Program-made: the position numbers and the translations under genes
Notes under the pieces: model-generated
Told to the model about the DNA's origin: nothing
The model's input: only the letters and a program-made list of their open reading frames with translations
The model's database searches: none
In this document: one piece after another, positions 39,023-48,314 of the stretch
Layout of the letters: every line of letters begins with the position of its first letter
How positions within the stretch are numbered: the first letter of the stretch is position 1
Assembly: GCA_010909725.1 (NCBI GenBank)
Contig: JAACMV010000027.1
Span: forward strand, 744,001-808,000
Direction of reading: 5' to 3'
Length of the DNA stretch: 64,000 nt
Origin: Picochlorum sp. 'celeri'
Lineage: Eukaryota; Chlorophyta; Trebouxiophyceae

Positions 39023-39745
39023 TTATTCTCTTGGCAATCTACTGGAATCGTGCCCCATACTGTCCAACAATTTTTTGAAATCAAACTCATTTGGTCTATT
39101 ATTGAATATATGTACAAACTCTCGTTTCGCTCCAAAATCAGTAAAATACTCGTGTGCATTCAGCATCAAGGACATTGCCTGAATCATATCCAATGCATGT
39201 GGCTGAATAATATCACCCCTCACAAGCACAATCTTGTGAGATTGAACAAGCTCAGTGTAATGAGTCATCACAAAGTGAGGAGTCGCAGCAGATCCATGGT
39301 GCTTGAATTCTTCCAATGAAGTAAACAATACCAAGGGTGTTTGACATTGGAGCGCAAATGTTTCAAAAGAATTAGGCCCTCGAAACACCGGCAGCACAAA
39401 CATGGGTGTCAGAGCAGCAGTCTCACAAAACACATCGTATTTATGCGCAGGCACAACCGTAGCAACTCTATTCTTGGCAGGATCTGCATGGTATTCCATC
39501 CATATATCCTTAACATGCTGGGCATCATGCCCCTCAATGTGCTCTCGTTTGAGCACATCCCACAGACTCTTGCTACTAGGCAGAGACAAACCTGCCTGTC
39601 CAGGCATGATGATATGCTGTGCAGCAGTGCTATGAACTCCCCGTCCTGCGTAGAGTCCAAAAAGGTCTCTCCCAGACAATTCTGGGAAAAATGGCCTCCC
39701 GCGCGACAAGCACCCTTTCGCCCTTCTCAGGAAAATGGAACACAT
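39023..39745 (-). CDS. ATP11: Mitochondrial F1-ATPase assembly factor, ATP11 family
   Basis: The 240-residue protein from the first true ATG (39745) has an Arg-rich presequence (MCSIFLRRAKGCLSRGR). The family core follows: LWDVLKREHIEGHDAQHVKDIW, PMFVLPVFRGPNSFETFALQ, LVLFTSLEEFKHHGSAATPHF, HYTELVQSHKIVLVRGDII. ATP11 binds free F1-beta subunits and keeps them soluble until they pair with alpha in the matrix. No intron seen. It converges on the DUF810 gene with only three bases between the stop codons, so their 3' UTRs must overlap. Confidence 0.92.
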   Translation of the reverse strand: MCSIFLRRAKGCLSRGRPFFPELSGRDLFGLYAGRGVHSTAAQHIIMPGQAGLSLPSSKSLWDVLKREHIEGHDAQHVKDIWMEYHADPAKNRVATVVPAHKYDVFCETAALTPMFVLPVFRGPNSFETFALQCQTPLVLFTSLEEFKHHGSAATPHFVMTHYTELVQSHKIVLVRGDIIQPHALDMIQAMSLMLNAHEYFTDFGAKREFVHIFNNRPNEFDFKKLLDSMGHDSSRLPRE

Positions 39746-40223
39746 TGATGTAGTAATATTCGCACACAGATACGTCTCAAAATGCGGCAATGGTCATGTC
39801 ACAGTGACGTGTAGCGACAATCCATATCCTTCTCAACTAGAACGGAACAGATTACTCCTCAGCTTCTCGTATCACCAATGTAGCACGTAATATATATGAT
39901 ATGTAGTTTTAATACTGCAATGCGAGTACTACGTGTACCAATGGAGCTGTCTCAGTCCACTGTATACCAAATGTTTGGATTAAGGAACTCCGACAGTCGG
40001 AAGATCAGATGACGTCGCTGCTCCAGTCAAGAAAAACATATCAGATTACTATTTAAAGCTAGTATTTAGTTTTACAAAGGCCATAGTGGTTGTATGGGTG
40101 AGTGTGAGGAGTATTCCTTCCAACGACCAACCAACGACTGACGCAATCTCGTGTGCCACAGCTATGGGCATCTGACAGTACATTACACTTCTCAATTTAA
40201 GTACTAATTGGAATTATAGCTTC
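39746..40223. promoter_or_regulatory. Divergent promoter, ATP11 / kinesin
   Basis: 478 nt. A TGACGTCG element (CRE/bZIP-like core) lies near 40010. No gene seen. Confidence 0.35.
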
Positions 40224-42731
40224 ATGGAGGCATCATCGTGGATGGAATCTTCTTTTGACGGCGCAGCAGTAGTGGAAGAAAAGAGTGAGAGAGTCAACGT
40301 ATTTGTCCGCGTCAAGCCCGATTGTCGGGGTGATGGGCAGCGAAGAGATTATCTTTCTTTATTTCAAGATGCTCACGGGCATGGTATCCGGGTAAGACGG
40401 GAGGGAAGGCATGGAGTTCAGCAGAAACAGTTTGTGTTTGATCAGGTCCTAGATGAGACTGCTAGTCAGAGTGATGTGTATACTGCTGTTGCGGAACCGA
40501 TTGTGGATGACGTTTTACAGGGATATAACGGTACTATATTAGCATATGGTCAAACAGGGGCAGGTAAAACGCATACGCTGAGTAGCATCAAGCCAGAGTG
40601 TATAGGAGTTATTCCTAGGGTGGCACAGGATGTGTTTCAAAAGGTGCAGAATGAGGATACGTGTACAGTGAGATTGTCATACTTGCAGATATATTGTGAA
40701 CAGATTCAAGATTTGCTAAAGCCTGAGGCTGGTGATAACCTCAGCATTCGGGAGGGCAAGAAGGGATATGTTTCTGTACCAGACCTGTCTGAAATGGAAG
40801 TGACTTGCTTGGATGATTGTTTGCGCTTGCTTCAGTTGGGCGACAGAAATCGAAGTGTTGCATTCACAGAGTTGAATGCTCACTCGAGTAGAAGCCACGC
40901 AGTTGTTATTTTTACAGTGATTCGATACGATGAGATGGAGAAGAGAAACCGTGTTGGAAAGTTGTTTTTGGTTGATTTAGCTGGTTCAGAGCGTTTGAAG
41001 AAGAGCAAGAGTGTCGCTCAGAGAGCTGTCGAAGCGAGAGCGATCAATTTATCACTCACAACGTTGGGAAAGTGTGTCAGTGCGAGGGCAATGGGATCCC
41101 CACATGTGCCATTTAGGGATTCAAAACTCACCAGGTTGCTCCAGGAAAGTTTGGGTGGGAATGCCAAAACATCAATGATAATTGCTATTTCAGGGGATGC
41201 TGAGCACAGTGATGAAACATACCAGTCGTTGGAATTTGGAAGTCGTGCAATGCATGTGACCACCCATGCGGAGGTGAATGTGACAGAGACAGATGTGTCA
41301 TCGGTGTTGGATATAGCTGGTGACAGCTCAATGCACGTTGCTACTGCCCGGGAGGCCTTCATGCAATCATCACTGGACGCAACGGCTTTTATGCACCTTA
41401 AAAAAGAACAAGAGCGAAGTAAAGAGGTGATAGAATGTTTGGAGCGCGAGAAATTGCTGGCATTACAGGAGAATAAAAAGCTGCAGGATGAACATGAGGA
41501 GGAACTGCGACTGGAGAGAAGAGAAAAGGAAGCATTTCAGAATCGTGCGCTGGAAGCTGAGAATAAGGCTTTTGAAGCAGAGAGTGCAGCGACGAAAAAG
41601 ATTGACGAATTGAGGATTCAGCTCGATAGAGCCCTGGGGCAATTGGATGAGATGGAAAAGAATCATGAGAGGGAGCAGGAGATGTGGGAAGAGCGACGCG
41701 CTACCTTGGAGTGTTTAGCTGACTCGTATAAATCTTCTCAAGAGTCTCTGCAAGCAAAGTTGGACGACATGAGGGACCGCTTGGATCAGAAAATTGAGGA
41801 GAATACATCTCAACGAGACAGAATTTTGGAACTTGAAGGGCAGTTGAACAAGGAGAAATCCACCAATCTACAGACTTCTCAACGTTTAGCAGAAGTCCAA
41901 AATGATTTACAATCAAAAGTATCAGAGTGTGATGCTCTGAGAGATGTATGCTCAGCCAAAGATGATGAATATGGTGATAGCATCAAGGCGCTGGAGGAGA
42001 GCATTGAATCAAAATACAAGAAAGATATTGCCCTATGCATGGAACAAATCGCGACGTTCAAATCGGTTATCGAAATGGAAAAGAAAGAACTTCTCAAAAC
42101 TCGTCAGTCTCTGAAAGAAACACAAGAGCATACAAAAGTTTTGGAACAAGAAAATGAATCTCTTAGAGATTCAATAGACATGGCAAAGAGGGATGCATCT
42201 CGCTTCAAGCGGCAAGCCAAAGAAGCCATATTCAAATTCGATATTCTGAATAAGCACTTTAGAAAAGTTGAAGCCGAAAATAAAGCAGCTAGAACTATTC
42301 AGAGAGCGTACAGACAATATAGAAATGCTCAACTACAAAAGCAGCGCAACTCAGACTTCCAAGAGTTGGCCCGCACGAAACATGAATTAGGAAGCTTGGC
42401 CGCCAAGCACGCGGAAATGGCCGCCAAAAGAAATTCCAACCTTGCATTCACAGGGCAAACGCTGCTTGGAGAAGGCCTAGAAGTCCTGCAAGAAGCAGTG
42501 GAAGGTTTACTGACAACATTCTTGCTGCCATCAAAAGATTTGAAGGCTCTGCAACGTTACAACTCAAAGATGAAGACGAGCAAACTCTCCGGAAGAGACC
42601 CAGCTGGCTTGATTTCCTCCGCAACGTACAGGACTGACACGACTGTGTCTGGCCCATACAAGGGGCCTAAAAATCGGCACCTCCACTACTACAACTTGAA
42701 CAACAACGCAACGAGTTTCACAGATCCGTAG
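40224..42731 (+). CDS. Kinesin with coiled coil and IQ motif, ungrouped/ARK-like
   Basis: The 835-residue protein has an N-terminal motor (about 23-360): VNVFVRVKP, ILAYGQTGAGKTHTL (P-loop, ~109), NAHSSRSHAV (switch I, ~217), LFLVDLAGSERLKK (switch II, ~250), FRDSKLTRLLQESLGG. A long coiled coil follows (about 385-680), then ARTIQRAYRQYRNAQ, an IQ calmodulin-binding motif (~690), and a basic Ser-rich tail. The motor pattern (YNGTILAYGQTGAGKT, LQLGDRNRSVAFTELN) resembles plant ARK kinesins, but there are no armadillo repeats. N-terminal motors usually move to microtubule plus ends. Calcium/calmodulin control through the IQ motif is inferred. The gene is intronless. Confidence 0.9.
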   Translation: MEASSWMESSFDGAAVVEEKSERVNVFVRVKPDCRGDGQRRDYLSLFQDAHGHGIRVRREGRHGVQQKQFVFDQVLDETASQSDVYTAVAEPIVDDVLQGYNGTILAYGQTGAGKTHTLSSIKPECIGVIPRVAQDVFQKVQNEDTCTVRLSYLQIYCEQIQDLLKPEAGDNLSIREGKKGYVSVPDLSEMEVTCLDDCLRLLQLGDRNRSVAFTELNAHSSRSHAVVIFTVIRYDEMEKRNRVGKLFLVDLAGSERLKKSKSVAQRAVEARAINLSLTTLGKCVSARAMGSPHVPFRDSKLTRLLQESLGGNAKTSMIIAISGDAEHSDETYQSLEFGSRAMHVTTHAEVNVTETDVSSVLDIAGDSSMHVATAREAFMQSSLDATAFMHLKKEQERSKEVIECLEREKLLALQENKKLQDEHEEELRLERREKEAFQNRALEAENKAFEAESAATKKIDELRIQLDRALGQLDEMEKNHEREQEMWEERRATLECLADSYKSSQESLQAKLDDMRDRLDQKIEENTSQRDRILELEGQLNKEKSTNLQTSQRLAEVQNDLQSKVSECDALRDVCSAKDDEYGDSIKALEESIESKYKKDIALCMEQIATFKSVIEMEKKELLKTRQSLKETQEHTKVLEQENESLRDSIDMAKRDASRFKRQAKEAIFKFDILNKHFRKVEAENKAARTIQRAYRQYRNAQLQKQRNSDFQELARTKHELGSLAAKHAEMAAKRNSNLAFTGQTLLGEGLEVLQEAVEGLLTTFLLPSKDLKALQRYNSKMKTSKLSGRDPAGLISSATYRTDTTVSGPYKGPKNRHLHYYNLNNNATSFTDP

Positions 42732-42779
42732 AACTACTGTATATGTTAATTACAATTACTCTATAGAAAATTCAAATGA

Positions 42780-43672
42780 TCAAGCAGATTCTCCATAGTA
42801 CTCATTAATGTACTCCAGAGCTGACTTCTCCACAACAACCTTTGATGCCCCAAGAACATCATACACCTGGACAGCGTTGGACAGGTTGATTGCTAAGAAC
42901 TCCATATTGCGACCAGACAAATACACGTTCTCACTTGGCTCGTTCAAAATCAAAAGAGTCTTCTCCTCAGTTGGATTTGCTCCGACAGCCTCAAGCTTGG
43001 ATACCAAACTCTTTGTCTTGATTTCAGCAAAGTCAGCAGCAAAGTCCTCCACAACAATCATGTCCTCTGCAGCACTCTGAATCGCAGTCGCCAATGCCAA
43101 ACGCTTCTCCTTCTTATTCATCGTAATAGACCAATCGCGTGGCTTTGGTCCGAAACTAATACCACCTCCTGGGCGAAGAGGCGTACGCTTTGTTCCAATA
43201 CGGGCATTTCCTGTTCCCTTCTGCTTATATGGCTTGGCACCTCCACCACGAACTTCTCCCCTAGTCAATGTGCTTGCATTTCCCTACATGACAACAATGC
43301 ATCAGTGTCAAACACCAGAAGAACGAAACGAGTGCCACGGCTATGTCGTCGGCACACCACACACTCCCTTTTCTATCCATTCCAAGGACATACCTGGCGC
43401 ATGTTCTGCCTAATCATGACCACATATCTGTGAACCAATCCCTTTGATGAATCTGGGTCAGCCACACGGAGGGAAAGCGCCGCAGTTCCGGCGCTCTTCC
43501 CGTCCACGGACTTGACATCGAGGGTCGCCGGCTCAGCCACAATGCTGGCTTTCACGGAGACTGCGCGTCTAATTGGAGCCACATTTTTCTTCTGGGATTG
43601 TCTAAGACCAACCGATGGCCCATCTGACCTGACGGCCAGTCCAGTGAAACTACTGCACAAGAGCTGCTGCAT
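42780..43672 (-). CDS. rpl4 (PRPL4): Plastid ribosomal protein uL4 (L4), nuclear-encoded (2 exons)
   Basis: Exons 43394-43672 and 42780-43283 join over a 110-nt intron (donor GTATGT) to 260 residues. The N-terminal ~50 residues (MQQLLCSSFTGLAVRSDG...) are a typical transit peptide. The mature part reads VHRYVVMIRQNMRQGNAST, then TRGEVRGGGAKPYKQKGTGN and GGGISFGPKPRDW, the bacterial L4 loop lining the peptide tunnel. The junction falls inside MRQ|GNAS and restores the family text. A nuclear rpl4 with a transit peptide is expected in the green lineage and not in red-lineage plastids. The frame is open upstream, but MQQLL is the natural start. TGTAA on the minus strand at 42750. Confidence 0.93.
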
Positions 43673-43970
43673 GTCTGCGGGGGTGTATCTGGTACGTTTG
43701 AGAAAAGTACGCAAGTCCAACTGCCACAACAGACCAATTGTAATATTTGTGTGGAGAATATGTCCTATACGGGGGATTTGATTGGAGAATACGAGCAGCA
43801 TTGTACCTACGACGCCTCCGAAAAATATCCGTAGGACCTCTCCCATCCGACACCCCCATTGATGGGAGGGTTGTTTTTCTTTGTAGTAGATTACCTCCAC
43901 AAGGTACTGAATGGTGCCGTGTACCTCTTGTAGAACAAGTATTCTTACAGAACGAAAGTATATGAACTAG

Positions 43971-44468
43971 TTAGCTACCAAATCCTTTGCCCGATGCCTT
44001 TTTGGGTGCACCGCTCTTTTTCTTTTTTGACTTTTTGTCCACACTGCTAGTATCAAACGCACTCAGCCCCTGGTTGGCATCCACCTTTTTGGGAGCAAAT
44101 CCACTTTTTCGTCGATCTTCTTCTTCTTGTCTAGAATCCAACCATGATGTCAATGAAAGATATCCGACGCCAAGAGTCAGAACAGTCAAAGCAACAACTG
44201 CTAGAGAAAACATGATGCTAATCAGAGGATCATCCGGTGCCGGTGCTGATGGAGCCATTGCAGCGGCGTCTTCAACAGCAGCTTGTGCTGACACTTGGTT
44301 TCGCATTGACACATGCGACCTCCTCAAAGAAGGGAAGGCGCTGTTGCCACAAGGCACTGGTCTGCCTAGACTCTTGGTTTCTCGAGCAACCCGGCATGTG
44401 CCGCTTTTCTCGCATTGTATGCTAGTAATTGGCATTCTAAGTGTCCTAGTGATAATTATTGAGTTCAT
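43971..44468 (-). CDS. Plastid-targeted single-pass membrane protein, unknown
   Basis: A 165-residue protein from Met 44468 (Met 44435 is equally possible). The N-terminal ~65 residues are Ser/Arg-rich with Cys (TKSLGRPVPCGNSAFPSLRR), like a chloroplast transit peptide. An Ala/Pro stretch follows, then one transmembrane helix (ISIMFSLAVVALTVLTLGVG). The C-terminal tail is basic and soluble: RQEEEDRRKSGFAPKKVDA and a run of Lys (DKKSKKKKSGAPKK). A thylakoid or envelope protein is likely. I do not recognise the family. It lies upstream of plastid L4 on the same strand. TGTAA at 43945 supports a real transcript end. Confidence 0.65.
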   Translation of the reverse strand: MNSIIITRTLRMPITSIQCEKSGTCRVARETKSLGRPVPCGNSAFPSLRRSHVSMRNQVSAQAAVEDAAAMAPSAPAPDDPLISIMFSLAVVALTVLTLGVGYLSLTSWLDSRQEEEDRRKSGFAPKKVDANQGLSAFDTSSVDKKSKKKKSGAPKKASGKGFGS

Positions 44469-44856
44469 GATTGGAAACTTTCTATTGAATTGCTGATTCG
44501 GACAGTGTAATGTCAAAGCGAGACCTTGTCCTCTCACAGGGCTGAATGCGATGCGATGCACGCAATATATAATTTGATCAGATTATAGTAGTGCAATTTC
44601 ATGGTACATCTGTCCATGTATGGAGGAGATGGCAATCGCTTGACCATATCCACCGATTCATTTCTCTGTGCCTTTGGAGCAGTCTCTTTGATGGGACAAG
44701 AAGAGTGTCGCATGATATCCGGCACAATGCACTGCTGTGACCAAGCGCGTCCCATGGGAGATGCGTATCGAGGGACTGGGTTCATCCCGCCGAGACCAGA
44801 CATAAATGAGATAATACTCATTTCATCACGAAATCAAGGGCTATTGACTATTAAAG
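44469..44856. promoter_or_regulatory. Divergent upstream region, plastid protein / Pro-rich secreted protein
   Basis: 388 nt between outward-reading genes. No supported ORF; the overlapping short frames have no recognisable content. A TATATAA-like stretch occurs at about 44567-44574. Confidence 0.3.
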
Positions 44857-45423
44857 ATGGGTGCTTTCGGGTCACGCGTGTTGCTTTTGACCCTGCTCGG
44901 GATCTCCTCTCTCTGTACTGGGTTTGCGCAAGAGGAGGATCGAAGAACGTATGGTTCGTGTACTGCCATCCAGGATAATTCCTGGCAGTGGGAAGGTGAC
45001 GAAGTCGGTGAGATCACAGAAGATGACGTGGGAGAGAAGTTCATCTCCCCTGAAACGGCCTGCAAGGTTTGTGAAGAACAGGATGACTGCTACTATTATC
45101 AGTGCACTGGGTCCCGGTTCGGGTCTGGGTGCTCCTTGTATGGTAAGAACGCCAAAAAGGTTGATTTCGAGTGCAATATGTGCACAAACTGGAACGGTGA
45201 GGTGAAGAAGGACTCTCCAGAACCACCATCCCCAGAACAACCGTCTCCAGAGCCATCTCCAGAACCATCTCCAGTGCCCCCATCCCCAGAACAACCGTCT
45301 CCAGCACCACCATCCCCAGAACAACCGTCTCCAGCACCACCATCCAGCACTGGTGCACTGTTCACCGTACAGAGCGCAGCTCTCTCCATGTCAGCTGTCC
45401 TCATGCTCTTACTTGTGCAATAA
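44857..45423 (+). CDS. Secreted Pro-rich, wall-like protein with Cys-rich head
   Basis: The 188-residue protein has a signal peptide (VLLLTLLGISSLCTGFAQ). A Cys-rich domain of ~95 residues follows (CTAIQ, CKVCEEQDDCYYYQC, GSGCSLYG, CNMCTNW), with a pattern reminiscent of PAN/apple-like heads. Then come ~50 residues of SPEPPSPEQPSPEPSPEP-type repeats. A hydrophobic C terminus (LSMSAVLMLLLV) suggests a GPI anchor. SPn-rich rods of this kind are hydroxyproline-glycosylated in green-algal walls and scales. The exact family is unknown. The gene is intronless. TGTAA at 45514. Confidence 0.78.
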   Translation: MGAFGSRVLLLTLLGISSLCTGFAQEEDRRTYGSCTAIQDNSWQWEGDEVGEITEDDVGEKFISPETACKVCEEQDDCYYYQCTGSRFGSGCSLYGKNAKKVDFECNMCTNWNGEVKKDSPEPPSPEQPSPEPSPEPSPVPPSPEQPSPAPPSPEQPSPAPPSSTGALFTVQSAALSMSAVLMLLLVQ

Positions 45424-45680
45424 ATGCTTGTCCAAATCACGTCAAGCCCATGCAGTCTTGATGACTGAGTGCTCTTTCATATCAGCAGTAATCAGAATAC
45501 TCCGACAACAGTCTGTAACACATGGATATCCAGGTGCATACCGTTTTCGCAGTACCATACTGTTCAAACCGCAGTACCATATATGGGTGGATCGCACCAG
45601 AGTGTATCTGCCTCATCGTTGGTACAGAGCGATTCTATTATTATTTATGTACTTTAAATTAGTGTAGATTAGCATTGACT

Positions 45681-47236
45681 ATGGTAGAAGGGCAGACCAT
45701 CTCAGGCGATGCGGAGGGGAGCAGAAAGGACGATCGGCTCTCTGCGAGTGCCAAACCGTTTCGCCCGAGTGCCCTTGTGATAGATGGAGATGATGAGGGT
45801 GATGAGACTGGTAATCAATATAAAACTCCACGTTCTTCAGTAATGGTACGTGCTGTATGGATATCGTATCTGCATATCGTTCGAGGCGCTTGTGCTGGAG
45901 CGGTTGGGGGTTGGTTGGCCAGTGGGTCGTCGAACCCCTCAGATATTCCGACACCTGTCGCTGACAGTGCCCTGTATTGATACAGAAATCATCTTTCAAT
46001 GGAGTTTATGGTAACGAGATGCCATCGCATGCCCAGTTTGGGCCCAAGACCCGCACGTTGCTTGAAGGCTTGGACCAGGTGCCTTTCACACCAAGTCAGG
46101 GGGTCTGTACGCCGAGTCCAAACAATATGGCCACTGCCTTATTGATAGAGCATCATCATCATCACCACCATGTGGTATGTTCGAGTGATATGACATCGCC
46201 ACAGGTGAATAATGCGTTTCTGGCAGGTGTTGCTGCTGGCAGGGCTGCAGCACAGTCTCAGTCATACAGACAGGATGCAAGCCAGCACCTCGCGGTGCGC
46301 GAGCACAGTGAGGATAATAATTTGATTCAGGCAGTGTATCAGGGTGGAAACAGAACGATGATGCACCAGGCTCGCAAAGATGTGTTGGCATCACCAGCTG
46401 GAGGGCCACAATCTACGCCTTCTCGATTTTCATCCAGGCAGCAATCTCCCTATCCATCCAAAACTAATACTTCTACATTTGAAAGGAATTTGAAAACAGT
46501 GACTACAACGTATGATGTCAGGAATAGTGGAACTGATTCGTGTGACAATGCTGTGAGAGTCAAGGGTGAACCATCCAAGAGTGACAAGAGTTTTACAAGA
46601 CCAAAGGCTGCAAGATCGATCGATATGGACAAGGCACGAAGCCTTGCATTGCATATATGTTCTGCGGAAGGTGCTGGTATAATTGATGATGAATCTCAAA
46701 TCCCACAAGAGTTGATTGATTTGGCCACCTTGCTTATATCCCTGGACATACCATTGGAATTGGCAACCTGCCCCGCTAGCCAATTCAGCAGTCCAAAGAA
46801 GAGCGGCACGAGAACTGAAAAGTTCACACAGGGCCTGATCAAATTGAATGCGAGGCAGAGGCGAACGCTGAGGAGGTCTCAGGAGAGGGCCTGGAAAGTC
46901 TTGGATGAGTTGAGACAGGGAGAAGAAGCGCGTCATCTTCTTGAAAAGAATACACACGGAAATCGCCCGCACGCCTCTATACATGATCAAACTGGGTATA
47001 TGATGAGCCCACTGTGTGCGAGACATGGAAATCCAACTGCATTTGCTGATTACAGTTGCATGGTGATGCATCCAATACACATGGTATCAGTGCCATCACC
47101 GACACAAGTCGTTGGATACTATCCAAATTCTTTGATGAGTTCTCCACATGGGAAAATCCCTCCATATCATCACCACCATCCTCCAGTGCAGATGGCTGAT
47201 CCTTCGAGTGTCAACACAAGGCCTATGCAACAATAA
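45681..47236 (+). CDS. Unknown, possibly regulatory, protein with His tract (2 exons)
   Basis: Exons 45681-45845 and 45986-47236 join in phase 0 over a 140-nt intron to 471 residues. The sequence is mostly low-complexity and Ser/Pro/Gln-rich. It has a run of seven His (LLIEHHHHHHHVV) and a later YHHHHPP. An ordered helical segment sits near the middle (MDKARSLALHICSAEG, PQELIDLATLLISLDIPLEL) and another follows (LNARQRRTLRRSQERAWKVL). The basic RQRRTLRRS could be a nuclear signal. I recognise no domain. Phosphorylation-rich disorder suggests a regulator. TGTAA at 47280 and the intact splice frame support the gene. Confidence 0.65.
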
Positions 47237-47271
47237 ACAATGACACACTCTCGTGATTTCGACTCTTGTTG

Positions 47272-47284
47272 TTACAGCATGTAA
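47272..47284. terminator. Mirrored polyadenylation motif between convergent genes
   Basis: TTACA-GCA-TGTAA: TGTAA serves the plus-strand unknown gene (43 nt past its stop) and, on the other strand, the lumen-protein gene (17 nt past its stop). Function inferred from the chlorophyte signal. Confidence 0.5.
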
Positions 47285-47292
47285 TATCATTG

Positions 47293-48093
47293 TCACAATA
47301 ATCGCTGTAATGTTTTCACATCATTGTCCAACTCCTCTTGCCCAGCTTCTGTGTCAAAGGCATTCACAGCAGAAGCAATCTCCTTTGCTTTGCTGACAAC
47401 GTCCCCTGGCAACTGATCAACCAGCGCATCAATTGCTTTGATTGTCCCATCTACCACTGGCTCTGCCATTCTGGATGCACTCAGAAGGCCAAAATCTACT
47501 GCTTCCAGTTCTTTAAACACATTAGACACCAAGGCATTTCCCACTGCCTCGTCGTTCTTTTCTCTAGATACGTAATCTCCAACAGATCTCACATTCTCTC
47601 GTAATCCAGAAAATGCACCAGATCGTAATTGTTGACGAGCGTCCGAAGGACTCTGCAACATGACTCGGCCCACCCGAATCAACTGGTCTCGTGCTAAGAA
47701 CAATGGTGGCAAATATGAATCAATCTTGTCCAGTTTCTTCTTCTTCACATACTTACTCAGACCTCGAGTAACAGCAGGATTCTCGGCAGCACGGCATTCA
47801 GAACCACGAGATGTAAGAAGACTGATCAACGAGGACACCAGCAAACCCCTCTTTGTGAGCTTCATGGACACACCCATTGACTCTTGCCCTGCCTCCGGCT
47901 CCACCGATCCGGAGATGGATTCTCTCCTACCGGCATGAGCGAGTCCCGCATTGGTCTTCAAATGACTTCCGCATCGATGATGAGCACAGCCTGGCACAAC
48001 CACAAGGTTGTGCTGCTGGGCAGGTGCTGGTGGCACAGTGCTTCTATGAGCAGCACTGCCTATCCTGAGTCTATTATAGGAGATTGATTGCAT
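47293..48093 (-). CDS. Predicted thylakoid-lumen protein, unknown
   Basis: A 266-residue protein with a two-step targeting region. A Ser/Arg/His-rich transit part (~70 residues) is followed by KLTKRGLLVSSLISLLTSRG ending at an AxA-like cleavage site (ECRAAENP), typical of lumenal import. The mature ~160 residues are helical: YVKKKKLDKIDSYLPPLFLA, FSGLRENVRSVGDYVSREKN, VFKELEAVDFGLLSASRMAE. The size and all-helix character resemble PsbQ-like and other lumen proteins. I cannot name the family; a photosystem II maintenance role is only a guess. Stop is 56 nt from the converging neighbour. Confidence 0.65.
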   Translation of the reverse strand: MQSISYNRLRIGSAAHRSTVPPAPAQQHNLVVVPGCAHHRCGSHLKTNAGLAHAGRRESISGSVEPEAGQESMGVSMKLTKRGLLVSSLISLLTSRGSECRAAENPAVTRGLSKYVKKKKLDKIDSYLPPLFLARDQLIRVGRVMLQSPSDARQQLRSGAFSGLRENVRSVGDYVSREKNDEAVGNALVSNVFKELEAVDFGLLSASRMAEPVVDGTIKAIDALVDQLPGDVVSKAKEIASAVNAFDTEAGQEELDNDVKTLQRLL

Positions 48094-48314
48094 TGATGAA
48101 TTCCAGAAATCGTTTTATGTTGTTTCAATTCACACGCCTCGTGTGGTACAGTTTTTCATGTACCCGAGCGATCGCTCTGTTTACGGATCGATCGGTCAAG
48201 GCATGTTTTTAATGGGAACATATTATTACGGACCTGTTGAATTTACAGAACCATCGACATTATGGGTATGACGGTATATCGCATCTCAATTTTAATCGAT
48301 TTTCTATTCAAGAA

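Noticed and set aside
44601..44978. 125-codon ORF overlapping the start of the Pro-rich secreted protein
   Set aside because: Overlaps a gene with a clear signal peptide in another frame and shows no recognisable content.
46143..46172. Run of His codons as a possible engineered tag
   Set aside because: It lies inside a natural disordered protein with further His clusters and an intron; nothing suggests vector sequence.
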